Below, in pieces: positions 42,201-48,551 of a stretch of DNA of 61,950 nucleotides (its first letter is position 1; each line of letters opens with the position of its first letter). Both the position numbers and the translations under genes were made by a program. Origin of the DNA: Oscillospiraceae bacterium (GTDB taxonomy: Bacteria; Bacillota; Clostridia; Oscillospirales; Oscillospiraceae); the NCBI GenBank assembly GCA_009783555.1, contig WRDH01000012.1, positions 1 to 61,950 on the forward strand, in the 5' to 3' direction. Below the pieces are notes generated by a model. It was not told the origin of the DNA and made no database searches. It saw only the letters and a program-made list of their open reading frames with translations.

Positions 42201-43877
42201 GATATAACCTACACCAATGGATGGTGATAAATCCGCAATAATATAATCACTTTCAAAAGAGGTGTCCTTCATCTTAAAGGAATAGGTAATCCCAACTGTC
42301 TCTGTTGCATATATCGGTTTCGCAGGGTCGGTATCTTCCTCATAACCGATAATCTCGCGCAAGCTCGTTGGCAAACCCGAGTAGGCATACGTCCAGAAAT
42401 TTGACCTGAGCCCGCTGAAAGTCGGGATAGGAGTATTAATCATCTCTTGTGCATTCTTTAGTGCTTCTTCAAGTGCTGTCTCAAATGCAGCAGGTGTATC
42501 TTCGGCAGGCAGTACTTTAACCCAACCCCAATCAACAAGATGCTGTGCGGTAAGTTCCTCAGATTCTCTGCCGGGAATTTCAAAATAAAGGGTAAGCTCA
42601 AAGTCTTTATAATCCGGTCTGCGCCCTTCTGTATCCCATGGATATGTCCACCCGTTATCATTCCAATCGATAATTCCCATAAAAAACCTGGAACCCTCGG
42701 CATAAAACTCCGCATCATCATCAAACAAAACACCATCATCCATCGCCGCAAAGCTCAACTCAAACTCGCCCGGCAGCACTTCCACCGTCACGAACTCGCC
42801 GACGTACTCATCGTCTTCCAAAACGGTGTGGAACACATCGACAAGCCAAGGCTCCGCTTCTTCCCATTCTTCCGTGTCCTCATTGAAGACAGGCTCCGGC
42901 ATCGGCGGTAAATTGTCTATGTCAAAGTGTACGGGAATCTCAAATTCGATTCTTATTTGTTCTCCGTCTGCTCCGCTATAAAATGCGCTCGCTGTGAGTG
43001 CACCTGCATTGCCAAACATTGATATCGAACTGCCGGACTTGCTCTTTCTGATACCATCTTCGCTATCTCCGCTTTGTTCAGAATCCGGTGGCATTGTGTC
43101 TGTTTTTGAAGACGCCGCGTCCTTTGCATCCAGCCCTGTACTTGTGTATTTATCCGCGCTATATGCATCATTATACGCAGGTTCGCTTGAACCGTTTGCC
43201 GCATTTCCGGGTGCCTCATTGGTCGGATTTTCTGTGGAATTTCCGTTATTTCCGGCTGCATCTCCGCTCGATTCCGCGGGATTTCCACCTGCACTACTAT
43301 CTAAATCAGTCATATCAGGCTCAATTGAACCGTTATCATCGGCACACGACTCGCAGCAATCTTCTGCAACAATGTCCACGTCGATACCCGCTGCGTTATC
43401 AGCGTTTGCGTCACCTTCGGCATTTTCTGCATCCGGTTCAAAATATACTTTGATAACCCCGTCTTCATCAACAATTACCTTCACTCCGGACAAAAACTCC
43501 CCGTAAACGTCAAAGGCGACGGCACTATACTCGCCCGTCACCGCTTTAAGAACATCCGGAAGTGAAACCTCTATTGGAAATTGACCCGTGTTAAGTGTAA
43601 ACTCGTATACTGCATTCATCATTGCGCTGAGCGGTATGCCGACGCCATCGTAGATATTTGCTCCGTCAAATTCTATGCGAGGATGCATCCACAACTCATT
43701 TTCGTCTGTCTGCTCTGCCCGGGTTCCGGCAAACCCCCACGGAAAAGGTACGAGCATTTGCAAAACGATTAGCACGCTCATCAACAAAGCCACTGCTCTG
43801 CCGCGCCACCGCGGCTTTTTCGCAATAAGCTTATCGACAATTTTGGAGTAGACAGCTCGTCGCCTAATGTCAAACAT
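30216..43877 (-). CDS. giant LPxTG-anchored surface protein with about 24 CnaB-type domains
   Basis: The start is ATG 43875-43877 behind GGGAAGGA; the product is about 4550 residues. A basic N-terminus precedes a hydrophobic signal segment (AVALLMSVLIVLQMLVPFPW). Next come two beta modules, a low-complexity Asn/Ser/Gly/Asp region with a Cys cluster (EDCCESC), and a head region. About 24 tandem CnaB-like domains follow, each with a K-x-W strand (as in ITVNKIWDDNNNQDGRRPE), an acidic Y-x-V-x-E strand and a terminal N-T: the Lys, Glu and Asn of intramolecular isopeptide bonds. A SpaA-like unit, a non-repeat C-terminal region and LPQTG, membrane helix and basic tail (RRQSVKDKR) end it. Sortase would anchor it to the wall; none is encoded here. 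Likely an adhesin or stalk; the ligand is unknown. Confidence 0.93.
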   Translation of the reverse strand: MFDIRRRAVYSKIVDKLIAKKPRWRGRAVALLMSVLIVLQMLVPFPWGFAGTRAEQTDENELWMHPRIEFDGANIYDGVGIPLSAMMNAVYEFTLNTGQFPIEVSLPDVLKAVTGEYSAVAFDVYGEFLSGVKVIVDEDGVIKVYFEPDAENAEGDANADNAAGIDVDIVAEDCCESCADDNGSIEPDMTDLDSSAGGNPAESSGDAAGNNGNSTENPTNEAPGNAANGSSEPAYNDAYSADKYTSTGLDAKDAASSKTDTMPPDSEQSGDSEDGIRKSKSGSSISMFGNAGALTASAFYSGADGEQIRIEFEIPVHFDIDNLPPMPEPVFNEDTEEWEEAEPWLVDVFHTVLEDDEYVGEFVTVEVLPGEFELSFAAMDDGVLFDDDAEFYAEGSRFFMGIIDWNDNGWTYPWDTEGRRPDYKDFELTLYFEIPGRESEELTAQHLVDWGWVKVLPAEDTPAAFETALEEALKNAQEMINTPIPTFSGLRSNFWTYAYSGLPTSLREIIGYEEDTDPAKPIYATETVGITYSFKMKDTSFESDYIIADLSPSIGVGYINTRREVFTFTKEWKDANNKHLTRVGWDELSANLNFSRLSGDDTVQLGTLADFSENIIPDVTITYNIPAMPTPPELPNPASNRWTITISDIPMFDSDGTQFHYFVNENNDLSIAGGHNVPAPYDTVRYVASYENVGASAEDIERCFNQGVIINRLTDEVGFDARKVWQDDNAPASTRPRGSFQLNRYPNTPGMSYRTASVVSGFEIEIDRSENEVVIDFSGIPGYPLPRFDSEGQEYVYFVRELITSPGFYRSFPVYSSSSPFFVPDNALSIDGTLFNGGTLNNRRVGSAGVSVTKRWEAAARQSMNASITVRVERRLSAMLPHRPEASTWEWVTDYELSGFRAEVMELTHSFGNLPKFDGQGREYEYRISEVAVTIDEDKVDVPKDQLNPVITFDDGYVYRMGKSTTSTELNDEGTPIANTRITNTLIGESEVRIRKTWNGTHPNNPQGTVRFVVTRADGGQINWIDPNLKISMDNSGTVTTRPTSTSNPTLTTNQLFIDVPDAGQAGGDAGGWLVISGLPRYDERGREIVYVVREVAKTGYHNSFQFRFYDRLNPRVGVTEADFTNTPAGESGRYVTVHKEWADDGDLACRGNVVMELYHVGVGGSVTYVSSATLTRGNDWMAFMRLSHKIQVPIMDADNEPTSDYIEVEDQNYNNYFVRERHVVRGTVANPVNYLVQYNQDNPAAFPYLSLGTAYGTRLGALKTDAHFYDVFAKAGFTTGSALNTSLGIPDAYVATTSYRTSYTFRNVRTGEVEIDIRKNWNDALHHERVPQQVQIEIHRRLNYTNAYDEDVWHRPNEDDKGNLISDTMFNGIILLQWNASNPSSLQWNSTSVPEFPGLTLPKYSPDGVLYIYRVTETYVHEMAENGTRIPGRSHIVSGGSYVLSDGHRYSASVVRTRTDFGDHRPGQTEPRADEYSYTVTNQRSETINFAVYKLWHDVARVASYGGEVYGGVAGVDFDPRMEAYRRPDIFLTLYQTIDDKTSEVERFVGRTWSTTGLYNEYYWKCTFESLERYTSSGVEIFYSVVEGMPNRPGSDYVTEYWELIAPAVVPNPWIRPSPVSVVPLLNHVTDKAVYKVPVHDSDVPSTNGHFERKFTVTAEGQPGSVGNGGIIVNRREATRSMSGYKVWKNVPSDTLPAGFPTIEFALMQRDDNSLPVWQRVLGFSNVTLHNGNTSFAFGAGGAAMEKYDEFGVYIRYRAEEVSQTPGGYKDPVYNDYLMEVTNEYDVSTEAQTVTVSVTKTWNYAPFTLAQMTELNPVAKIELWRVMTTGAGEFWNGNGANTSVIGGNDIRNTEIKVGEIEIRFNQQGVIQTFSAANLGFDLPEDEEDLTKLGKLLRIGYNGQPYRYFLRESLDGYTFIPGPPNHTVFPGTPPLPPNIPRVPTTATFHYDLATNRYDGFSSDIGVNNSLVSLGGTKDWVDSTNLFGTRPNGGFLYANGDTSLDSPPSVTLRVYRAIAGNAPNSILPGTFQEITNSVDIVWTKTAGNDNRWGYVVNAGTSQAIPVGVAPGGPGTASGATLYRFSLTGVEFIYFVEEVSVNHHYQVPVLTGGAAIPSAMIGNGLVTSTAAGNLRVMATGGTNKVASFRNTLRTTTVPVTKAWERQAAAGSVPMSLENPSELEMMIPPSITLRLQYREMYEGTVYKDWDFFNQPGTGTPGTPYTIERNRAEIISALRASGTHQMTITFNNPLLPQYGNAPDIIREYRFIETRIGDRDVTAGSAGGFIVAGNDGSALTPVINAAVTIPLTIRKVWEDDNNRDGTRPSSITFRITRDNNSLQFMDVVMTTTANMTERTVYVPQFMADGVTSSTYTVEELIGDVVSRMEYDLLEAAIPAGSFIIAAPNGTLLDGSMVYQFTNKNNQRKIDLTVSKNWSDADIDTSIGAPHRELIRPEDDLIYVTIQRSPDGINWADMTAEQLGNGQVPTVPLNVSNESPWTQTHTWTGLTARHDQGEYFHYRVRETNSSGTVTKMHAYTATYRIGSTGTFYTTPVSVTELNTAAVTENGIVKNVARIELENKLDTVRLDVEKVWRNSATGVFSSTYNNQFAPTAPVTVKLYYRLANGDGQWIAATGINSERTITGAPWTANFTGLPKVNNLGITYQYTVREVSIGGMPFNTGESPYSFSTSVTDPVGNPSATAPYVKATVGNTLQTRANITVNKIWDDNNNQDGRRPEYVTVRLIRDMGVVGQEIISAPVTLRESNYWSYTFENLPMYRRDGTTPSSYHVAETSILHYHPADFVIGTGISASGTAGSGAFLNMWVSGSVGTATVVNITNRYTPQVMNITAEKVWVDQYPYYDTRPNSVKLRLLVTDGLGNTTVVSGLGITNPAIVDADNLWSAEWNNLPLLHNIGGTSTQATATRGITHPLIYTVVELNENDEVGPITSYHKPTIVYSGGNSTAAGIKGNIATPSDSYTATVTNTCQTLSSITVNKIWNDGTPTGNNPFAKTAAVEVMLYYRLAVPESSEWTSRNVTRQLTSENQWTATFTNLPRQNYAGIAYQYTVREIKIGNVDTAGSVFPLSYQSSEGTVNAMEGPVYGITVTNTLQTRGNITVTKEWDDDENQDGLRPEFVRVRLIKDMNTTEEIVSGYVELRAPSWSHTFTNLPRYRANGEEHTVYHVQEEIVTHYDEPVYQIDKIDSGVFSYMPATGGASPGNRVSPAVTFENHPGNVTVTVKNSYEPKTMNITAQKFWTEFGDYPTRPASIHLRLYATTNSDGITDRIHIRDFGPISAPSWTYTLSNLPINSNELGTDTERGNSQLLYYTIVEVGVAGYTTSYTYELAGGTPAESISGSIDAIPQTHLAFATNTLDTVNVTVNKAWNDRMSGNNPLAKTAPVRVELLYRLAVTGQTGGWIETGVMQELTLNNQWTGRFDNLPVRNSAGTAFEYTVREISIDNVNVTDNVFPLSYQSTASAVNAAVNPLDSITITNTLVTRNDITVRKEWNDSNNQDGIRPASVQVRLIMNMNVAGQEIISEPMTLNAANGWTHTFTNLPRYNDTGGENTYRVIEVPLTVVPSYSPAAYRVGSVTGFTNNAGTGVATGQPVSARVQNLDNTASATVVTVQNSYTPRSMSLTAEKLWNDQNNLYDTRPDSIRLQLYVTANPDGVTGGAAVGSPVTVIPTGSTWTHTWNSLPVMRNTGGSVTVPGTSVPLYYSVVELGSNTSTVNGYSAGYVYTPTGSNGAVGSSSRGIRGSISDDTNTAHSVTITNNLDTVSVTVRKQWGDFGDLYRLRPEHLTFTLQRRIGTAAFENVVNSTTSPAPVTQNMISDRRGPLRSDPLALDVQELVFTGLPRFDSNGNPWDYRVIETGASGVGITNPFSPNTGNPTGGTIGNTNSSYYTFRSSTVPIAGGFRTTVINEVVMEKIAISGIKTWNDGNNRFGFRPNNLELNVYYDAGTYWAPVAKSDYDVVWVRNGNVWSYTIRGHGLTKYEPGTDKLREFAVQEVLPSTLQNFYNMAAIIPPAAPPPVLPVPENSTTGQRNPNNDNGYIINANFTNSLKSDEITSLSVHKDTDFGPKAPLENAPRFTFEVYFSLNEITDPETQGTLLTNHDYHVIVGKYAGDESVLTPLNIEQITSDGKIEIAAGESFVIRDLPQGMYFYIVEDEHHEFGLKEGSVMNGRLGRASSIDPLADLPPTLLDVENVAIRVVSIVNTTPNEGISQNGGSQAPSRRTNAGGTVTVEENGGQMYTGADGVEGIPDALAVRWEPEGFWTVGGHFTIRYIDFGETEEQSITVTDYLNPDGTPKTLEELLSSADNPEGLRRFISAGARLHITPNGAVRLVLSHLAEGMPRSVTVEVRFVPTLAVNNVTVDESGSKIGGNVMVIGRDGFDEGNLKICSDGVPALGGKPYVSQSVYGIPIEGFTTDWSHIAVRNLNELDCVYVLLEPCEDGYFTAQLSTTIAGVEEIVEKTGRITRGSVLIEFDGLPVPLQVDLRFIPINFADDSNTSEGTGTGTGGLPQTGVVSMLWILVLGLMTSIVATAAVLIVIRRQSVKDKR
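32580..36145 (-). repeat. three-domain super-repeat (C-A-B, three times) inside the adhesin gene
   Basis: Nine successive CnaB modules fall into three types: C (VNKIWND..NPFAKTA with LYYRLA), A (ITVxKxWDDxNxQDGxRP with VRLI) and B (MNITAxKxW..YDTRPxS with LRLxVT). They recur in the order C-A-B with a period of about 1.15-1.2 kb: type A starts near 35740, 34550 and 33395. Flanking modules are not sorted this way, so the block looks like amplification of a triple unit. Confidence 0.8.
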
Positions 43878-44014
43878 CACACGAATCCTTCCCAAAAATT
43901 CATTTAAGCATGCCAAATTCATACAATATTTCTGCATATAATATCATAAATATTGTAAATATTTTATGAACCGGTGTGATAATTTACATAATATTCATTT
44001 TTGAGGTCTGCAAA

Positions 44015-46432
44015 TCACCCGTCACCTGCGGTGAGGACCTCTTTTATTCTTGCTTTCACTGTGTCGGATTCAAAGGGTTTTGATATATACCCGGCGGCAC
44101 CCAGCTCTGAGCCTTTTGTTATTGCGTCCGAACCGTCGAGACCTGACACCAGAATTACGGGGATGTCGCGGGTTATGTCGGAATCCTTCAGAGCGGCGAG
44201 CACTTCATAACCATCCATTTCAGGCATGAGTAAATCAAGCAGTATAACCTCCGGTACATGGGTTTCCGCCATCGACAGTGCGTCTCTGCTGTCTCTGGTT
44301 ACGAATATACTGAACTCATCTCTAAGAAAATGAATAAGAGCGATAATATTGCTTTTTTCATCATCAACAATAAGTATGCGTTTTTTATCCGCAGAAGCTG
44401 AGTCAGCCGACCCTGAAGATGCACTTTTTTCACTGCGTCCCGGTTTCTTATCCTCATTTTCAGCCGCCAGAGCAGTATTGATAATCTTGAGTCTGTCCAA
44501 AACCATCTTAAGCTCACTTTCAAGATGATTAAGGTGAGGGGCTATATCATCTACTTTATTTTCCTCGACCATTTTCTCCACTATTGCCGCAAGCTCTTGA
44601 AGCCTATGCTCTCTTATCAGCCCCGCATTGCTTTTTAGTGTATGCGCCAATAACCTGGCTTGTTTAAAATCATTTGTAGTTAATGCTTCTTTTAATTCAC
44701 TAATTCTATTTTTATTTTCGTCCGGGAAATTGAGTTGTAATCTAATGAGCAGTTCATTATCTTTTTTGTTGATTGTCTTTTTGTTTACCTTGGACTTGCT
44801 GACAGGTATCAGGAAACTGAGCAAACATCGCCACAGGTCCCAAGTTTGAAACGGCTTTCCGATACAGTCCATCAGTCCGCTTCTTCTGTAGTTTTGAAGA
44901 TCCGTTGTCATTACGTTTGCAGTTAATGCAACAATCGGAGTGCCTACACCAAGGGCATTTATCCTTGCCGCTGCTTCAATACCGTCCATTATAGGCATTT
45001 GCATATCCATCAAAATCAAATCAAAGGGTTTTTGATTCTTTTTCATACGCTCCATAACGATTTTTACACCCTCTAAGCCATTTTCGGCAATCTCACATTC
45101 CAGACCGACGCGGCCCAGATGCTCCATTATGACATGTTGATTCAATCTGTTATCTTCACAAACTAAAACTTCACCCTCAAAGTGCGGTCTTTCAACATTA
45201 TCCGAAATAACATCTCCGAAAATATCGTCAAACAGGCTTTCCGTATCGGTTATGGTAAATTTAATTTCAATAGTGAACTTGCTGCCGACGCCAAGCTGGC
45301 TGACTGCAAACAATTTGCCGCCCATTATCTCAACAATGCTTTTTGTAATCGGTAGACCAAGTCCTGTCCCGGCATTCGGGCGGGTCAAATCGGTATTAAT
45401 CTGAGCAAAGGGTTCAAACGAAAACTCCAACTGCTCGTTAGTCATGCCTATGCCGCTGTCTTCAACAACAAAACGCACAACTGCCTCCTCCTTATCGGTG
45501 CTCATCAGCAGCGCAGAGAGTGTCACTGTGCCTTTTTGCGTAAATTTCGCGGAGTTGGAAAGAAGATTAAGAACTGCTTGATAGAGTCTGACGGGATCTC
45601 CCAATAATTGCATATCCCGTAACTGCTCATCAACATGAATAGCAAACTTTATTCCTTTTTCGTTTAATTGCTGAGAAATCATCGTTTGGCAACTGTTTAT
45701 AACACTGTTCACGCCGAAGGAAATGTATTCCATATCCATTTTGCCTGCTTCAATTTTAGAAAGATCTAAAATATCGTTGATAACCCTGAGAAGAAGTATT
45801 GTACTCTCTTTAATTCTCTGTATATATCCTCTGGTCTCGGGATTAGGCTCAGTGTCCAGAGCTATCTCGGAAAACCCCATTATACTGTTCATGGGAGTTC
45901 TGATTTCATGGCTCATGCTGGCAAGAAATGAAGACTTGACCAGTATATCTTTTTTTGCAGTATCAACAACAGATTCAAGCTCTTTCCGGGTCTGTATCAG
46001 TTCTTCCGTCTTCGACTCAACAAGCTCGTTCATCTTTTTCTTAAAGTGATGCAGTTCAAGATGGAAATGTACTCTCTTTAGCAAAATCCCATCAACAATA
46101 GGCTTGAGAAGATACTCGGCAGCTCCCAACTCCAGTGCATACTCTTCTTTTTCACGATCTGCAATTCCTGTCAGGAATAAGACGGGAATGTCTTTCCATT
46201 TGGGGCTGGCTTTGATTTTTTGCATAAAATCAAAACCGTTGATTTCAGGCATTTCCAAGTCCAGCAATATAAGATCCGGAATCATTTGACCCATCAATGA
46301 ATATGCTTCAGTCGCCGACTGCGCGGTACTGATATTATACAGCTCACCGAGAATATTAGTTACAACCGTCAAAACAAGCGTACTATCATCGATAACGAGA
46401 ATATTGCTATCAAGAGTTATGTCTTTTTCCAT
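44015..46432 (-). CDS. hybrid histidine kinase, REC-HisKA-HATPase-REC-HPt-REC
   Basis: An 805-residue cytoplasmic phosphorelay protein. REC1 is at the N-terminus (VIDDS, LLDLEMPEING with Asp near 56). A short coiled coil leads to HisKA with MSHEIRTPMN (His near 174). HATPase has LNLLSNSAKF near 292, DSGIGM and GTGLGLPI. REC2 is LMDMQMPIMDG (Asp near 476), HPt is LAHTLKSNAG (His near 595), and REC3 is LLDLLMPEMDG (Asp near 733). There is no transmembrane or ligand-binding domain, so REC1 is probably the input, phosphorylated by another kinase. It is transcribed away from the glycogen cluster through a shared 228-bp region with two inverted repeats. A role in controlling glycogen storage is a guess from position. 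Confidence 0.94.
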   Translation of the reverse strand: MEKDITLDSNILVIDDSTLVLTVVTNILGELYNISTAQSATEAYSLMGQMIPDLILLDLEMPEINGFDFMQKIKASPKWKDIPVLFLTGIADREKEEYALELGAAEYLLKPIVDGILLKRVHFHLELHHFKKKMNELVESKTEELIQTRKELESVVDTAKKDILVKSSFLASMSHEIRTPMNSIMGFSEIALDTEPNPETRGYIQRIKESTILLLRVINDILDLSKIEAGKMDMEYISFGVNSVINSCQTMISQQLNEKGIKFAIHVDEQLRDMQLLGDPVRLYQAVLNLLSNSAKFTQKGTVTLSALLMSTDKEEAVVRFVVEDSGIGMTNEQLEFSFEPFAQINTDLTRPNAGTGLGLPITKSIVEIMGGKLFAVSQLGVGSKFTIEIKFTITDTESLFDDIFGDVISDNVERPHFEGEVLVCEDNRLNQHVIMEHLGRVGLECEIAENGLEGVKIVMERMKKNQKPFDLILMDMQMPIMDGIEAAARINALGVGTPIVALTANVMTTDLQNYRRSGLMDCIGKPFQTWDLWRCLLSFLIPVSKSKVNKKTINKKDNELLIRLQLNFPDENKNRISELKEALTTNDFKQARLLAHTLKSNAGLIREHRLQELAAIVEKMVEENKVDDIAPHLNHLESELKMVLDRLKIINTALAAENEDKKPGRSEKSASSGSADSASADKKRILIVDDEKSNIIALIHFLRDEFSIFVTRDSRDALSMAETHVPEVILLDLLMPEMDGYEVLAALKDSDITRDIPVILVSGLDGSDAITKGSELGAAGYISKPFESDTVKARIKEVLTAGDG

Positions 46433-46448
46433 AGCTATACCTACCAGA

Positions 46449-46473
46449 ATAATGATTGTTTTGCAATCATTAT
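46449..46473. promoter_or_regulatory. perfect inverted repeat upstream of the hybrid kinase gene
   Basis: ATAATGATTG-TTTTG-CAATCATTAT, a perfect 10-bp dyad with a five-base spacer, 16 bases upstream of the kinase start codon. It could be an operator or a leader hairpin. Confidence 0.45.
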
Positions 46474-46539
46474 ATCATATGTATTTTAATAATAACAGAG
46501 TTTAATTTCTGTTCATAATTTTATACACCATTATAATGT

Positions 46540-46563
46540 ATAATAACCACTAGCGGTTATTAT
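46540..46563. promoter_or_regulatory. inverted repeat ATAATAACC/GGTTATTAT upstream of glgB
   Basis: A perfect 9-bp dyad with loop ACTAGC. The half ATAATAACCAC recurs as a direct repeat at 46619-46629. A TATAAT at 46532-46537 just before it could be the glgB -10 box, but no good -35 was found. Confidence 0.45.
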
Positions 46564-46660
46564 ATATTGATTTAATGATATCGTTCCACTCCTCGCTGAG
46601 CGAGAACCGTGAAACATGATAATAACCACAAAGTACGAAACTATATAATCGAGGTGGACA

Positions 46661-48547
46661 ATGGCAAATAAAGAAGTAAAAAACGAGCTGCCGGTTTATT
46701 TATTTCATCAGGGCACAAACTATCGTGCCTACGAGTTTCTCGGATGTCACTTTGACACAAAAACAAAAATCGCAGTATTTCGGACATGGGCTCCAAAAGC
46801 AAAGACCGTACATCTTGTCGGCGACTTTAACAATTGGGGCGAAGAAGAGATGAAAATGAAGCGCATTTCAGACGGCGGCGTATGGGAAATCACCGTCGAC
46901 GGAGCCATGCAATATCAGCGTTATAAATACGCAATAACATCCGGCAATGACGGCGGCGTATTAAAAGCAGACCCATATGCGTTTTGCTCCGAAACAGAAG
47001 GAAAAACTGCATCCATTGTCTTTGACATCAACGGGTATCAGTGGGGTGACAGCAAATGGCAGAAAAAAATCGGTAAACGTAAAAACCTCGACTACCCAAT
47101 GAACATTTACGAAGTACATCTCGGATCATGGATGAGGGATACCGACGGGCAAGCATTCAATTACACAGAGCTGGCAAACCGCCTTATTCCATACGTTAAA
47201 GAAATGAACTACACCCATATTGAAATAATGCCGGTTATGGAGCACCCCTTCGGCGGCTCATGGGGATATCAGGTATGCGGATATTACGCGCCGACAACGC
47301 GTTATGGCAATCCGCATGAATTTATGCAATTTATAGATCTTTGCCATCAGGCTGATGTAGGCGTTATCCTCGATTGGGTACCGTCACATTTCCCGAAAGA
47401 CGAACACGGGCTCATCAACTTTGACGGCGGTCCGCTCTACGAATGCCACGGCGAAGATCGCATAGAAAACCGGGAATGGGGCACCCGCTGTTTTGACTAC
47501 GGCAGAACCGAAGTTCAATCCTTTCTCGTTTCAAACGCGATTTTCTGGTTGGACTTGTACCATGCCGACGGGCTAAGGGTTGATGCCGTCAGTTCCATGC
47601 TGTATCTCGATTATGGTAGAAAAGCCGGGGAATGGACTCCAAACACAAACGGCGGTAATGAAAACCTCGATGCGATTGCATTTATTCAAAAAATGAATAA
47701 AGCAGTATTTGAGAAATTTCCGCAAGCAATGATGATAGCGGAAGAATCCACAGCATGGCCGCTCGTCACAAAACCCATACATGACGGTGGACTCGGATTT
47801 AATTACAAATGGAACATGGGTTGGATGAACGACATGCTTGAATATGTCGAAGTCGACCCGTTATACAGACGAGGCATACACAACAAAATAACATTCTCAT
47901 TCATATATGCGTTTTCCGAAAATTTTGTCCTGCCGATATCTCATGACGAGGTCGTCCATGGAAAAAAATCACTTCTTAATAAAATGCCCGGCGACTACGA
48001 AATGAAATTTGCGGGACTCCGTGTATTTCTCGGATACATGATAACCCATCCCGGCAAAAAACTCACCTTCATGGGTGCAGAGTTCGGACAGTTCAGAGAA
48101 TGGGACACCGACACGGGACTTGATTGGCTGCTGCTTGAATACCCGATGCACAACAACTTAAAAAACTATGTAAAGCACCTGAATTCCTTCTATAAAAGAA
48201 ATCCTGCACTATGGGAAATAGACTTCTCATGGGACGGCTTTAGTTGGATTAGTGCCGGTGACCGCGACCAGAACACAATAGCATTCATACGAAAGGATAA
48301 AAAAGGCAAAAGCATTATCTCTCTGATTAATTTTGCGCCTGTTATAAGGGACGATTACAGAATAGGCGTACCTGAGGACGGTATTTATAAGGAAGTATTT
48401 AATTCTGATTTAGCCGAATACGGGGGGTGGGACAACAGAAACAGAAGAGAAATAAAAGCAGAAGAAATTCCGATGCACGGCTACAACTACAGCATTTCAA
48501 TGAAATCACCACCTTTGGCAATGGTATGTTTGAAACGAAAGGATTGA
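46661..48547 (+). CDS. glgB: 1,4-alpha-glucan branching enzyme
   Basis: GlgB makes the alpha-1,6 branches of glycogen. The 628-residue protein has an N-terminal CBM48 domain (about 25-120: FRTWAPKAKTVHLVGDFNNW) and a GH13 barrel with the GlgB blocks MEHPFGGSWGYQVCGYYAP and DWVPSHFPKDEHGL. The nucleophile is in GLRVDAVSSM (Asp near 308), the acid/base in MIAEESTAWP (Glu near 361) and the third acid in SHDEVVHGK (Asp near 429). The C-terminal beta domain is complete. Start: ATG after GAGGTGG. It opens the glycogen operon; glgC begins four bases after its stop. Confidence 0.97.
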   Translation: MANKEVKNELPVYLFHQGTNYRAYEFLGCHFDTKTKIAVFRTWAPKAKTVHLVGDFNNWGEEEMKMKRISDGGVWEITVDGAMQYQRYKYAITSGNDGGVLKADPYAFCSETEGKTASIVFDINGYQWGDSKWQKKIGKRKNLDYPMNIYEVHLGSWMRDTDGQAFNYTELANRLIPYVKEMNYTHIEIMPVMEHPFGGSWGYQVCGYYAPTTRYGNPHEFMQFIDLCHQADVGVILDWVPSHFPKDEHGLINFDGGPLYECHGEDRIENREWGTRCFDYGRTEVQSFLVSNAIFWLDLYHADGLRVDAVSSMLYLDYGRKAGEWTPNTNGGNENLDAIAFIQKMNKAVFEKFPQAMMIAEESTAWPLVTKPIHDGGLGFNYKWNMGWMNDMLEYVEVDPLYRRGIHNKITFSFIYAFSENFVLPISHDEVVHGKKSLLNKMPGDYEMKFAGLRVFLGYMITHPGKKLTFMGAEFGQFREWDTDTGLDWLLLEYPMHNNLKNYVKHLNSFYKRNPALWEIDFSWDGFSWISAGDRDQNTIAFIRKDKKGKSIISLINFAPVIRDDYRIGVPEDGIYKEVFNSDLAEYGGWDNRNRREIKAEEIPMHGYNYSISMKSPPLAMVCLKRKD

Positions 48548-48551
48548 TTAA

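Noticed and set aside
32823-43506. Many antisense reading frames of 60-170 codons opposite the adhesin gene
   Set aside because: They follow the codon bias shadow of the long gene, show no ribosome sites or family motifs, and repeat with the CnaB period.
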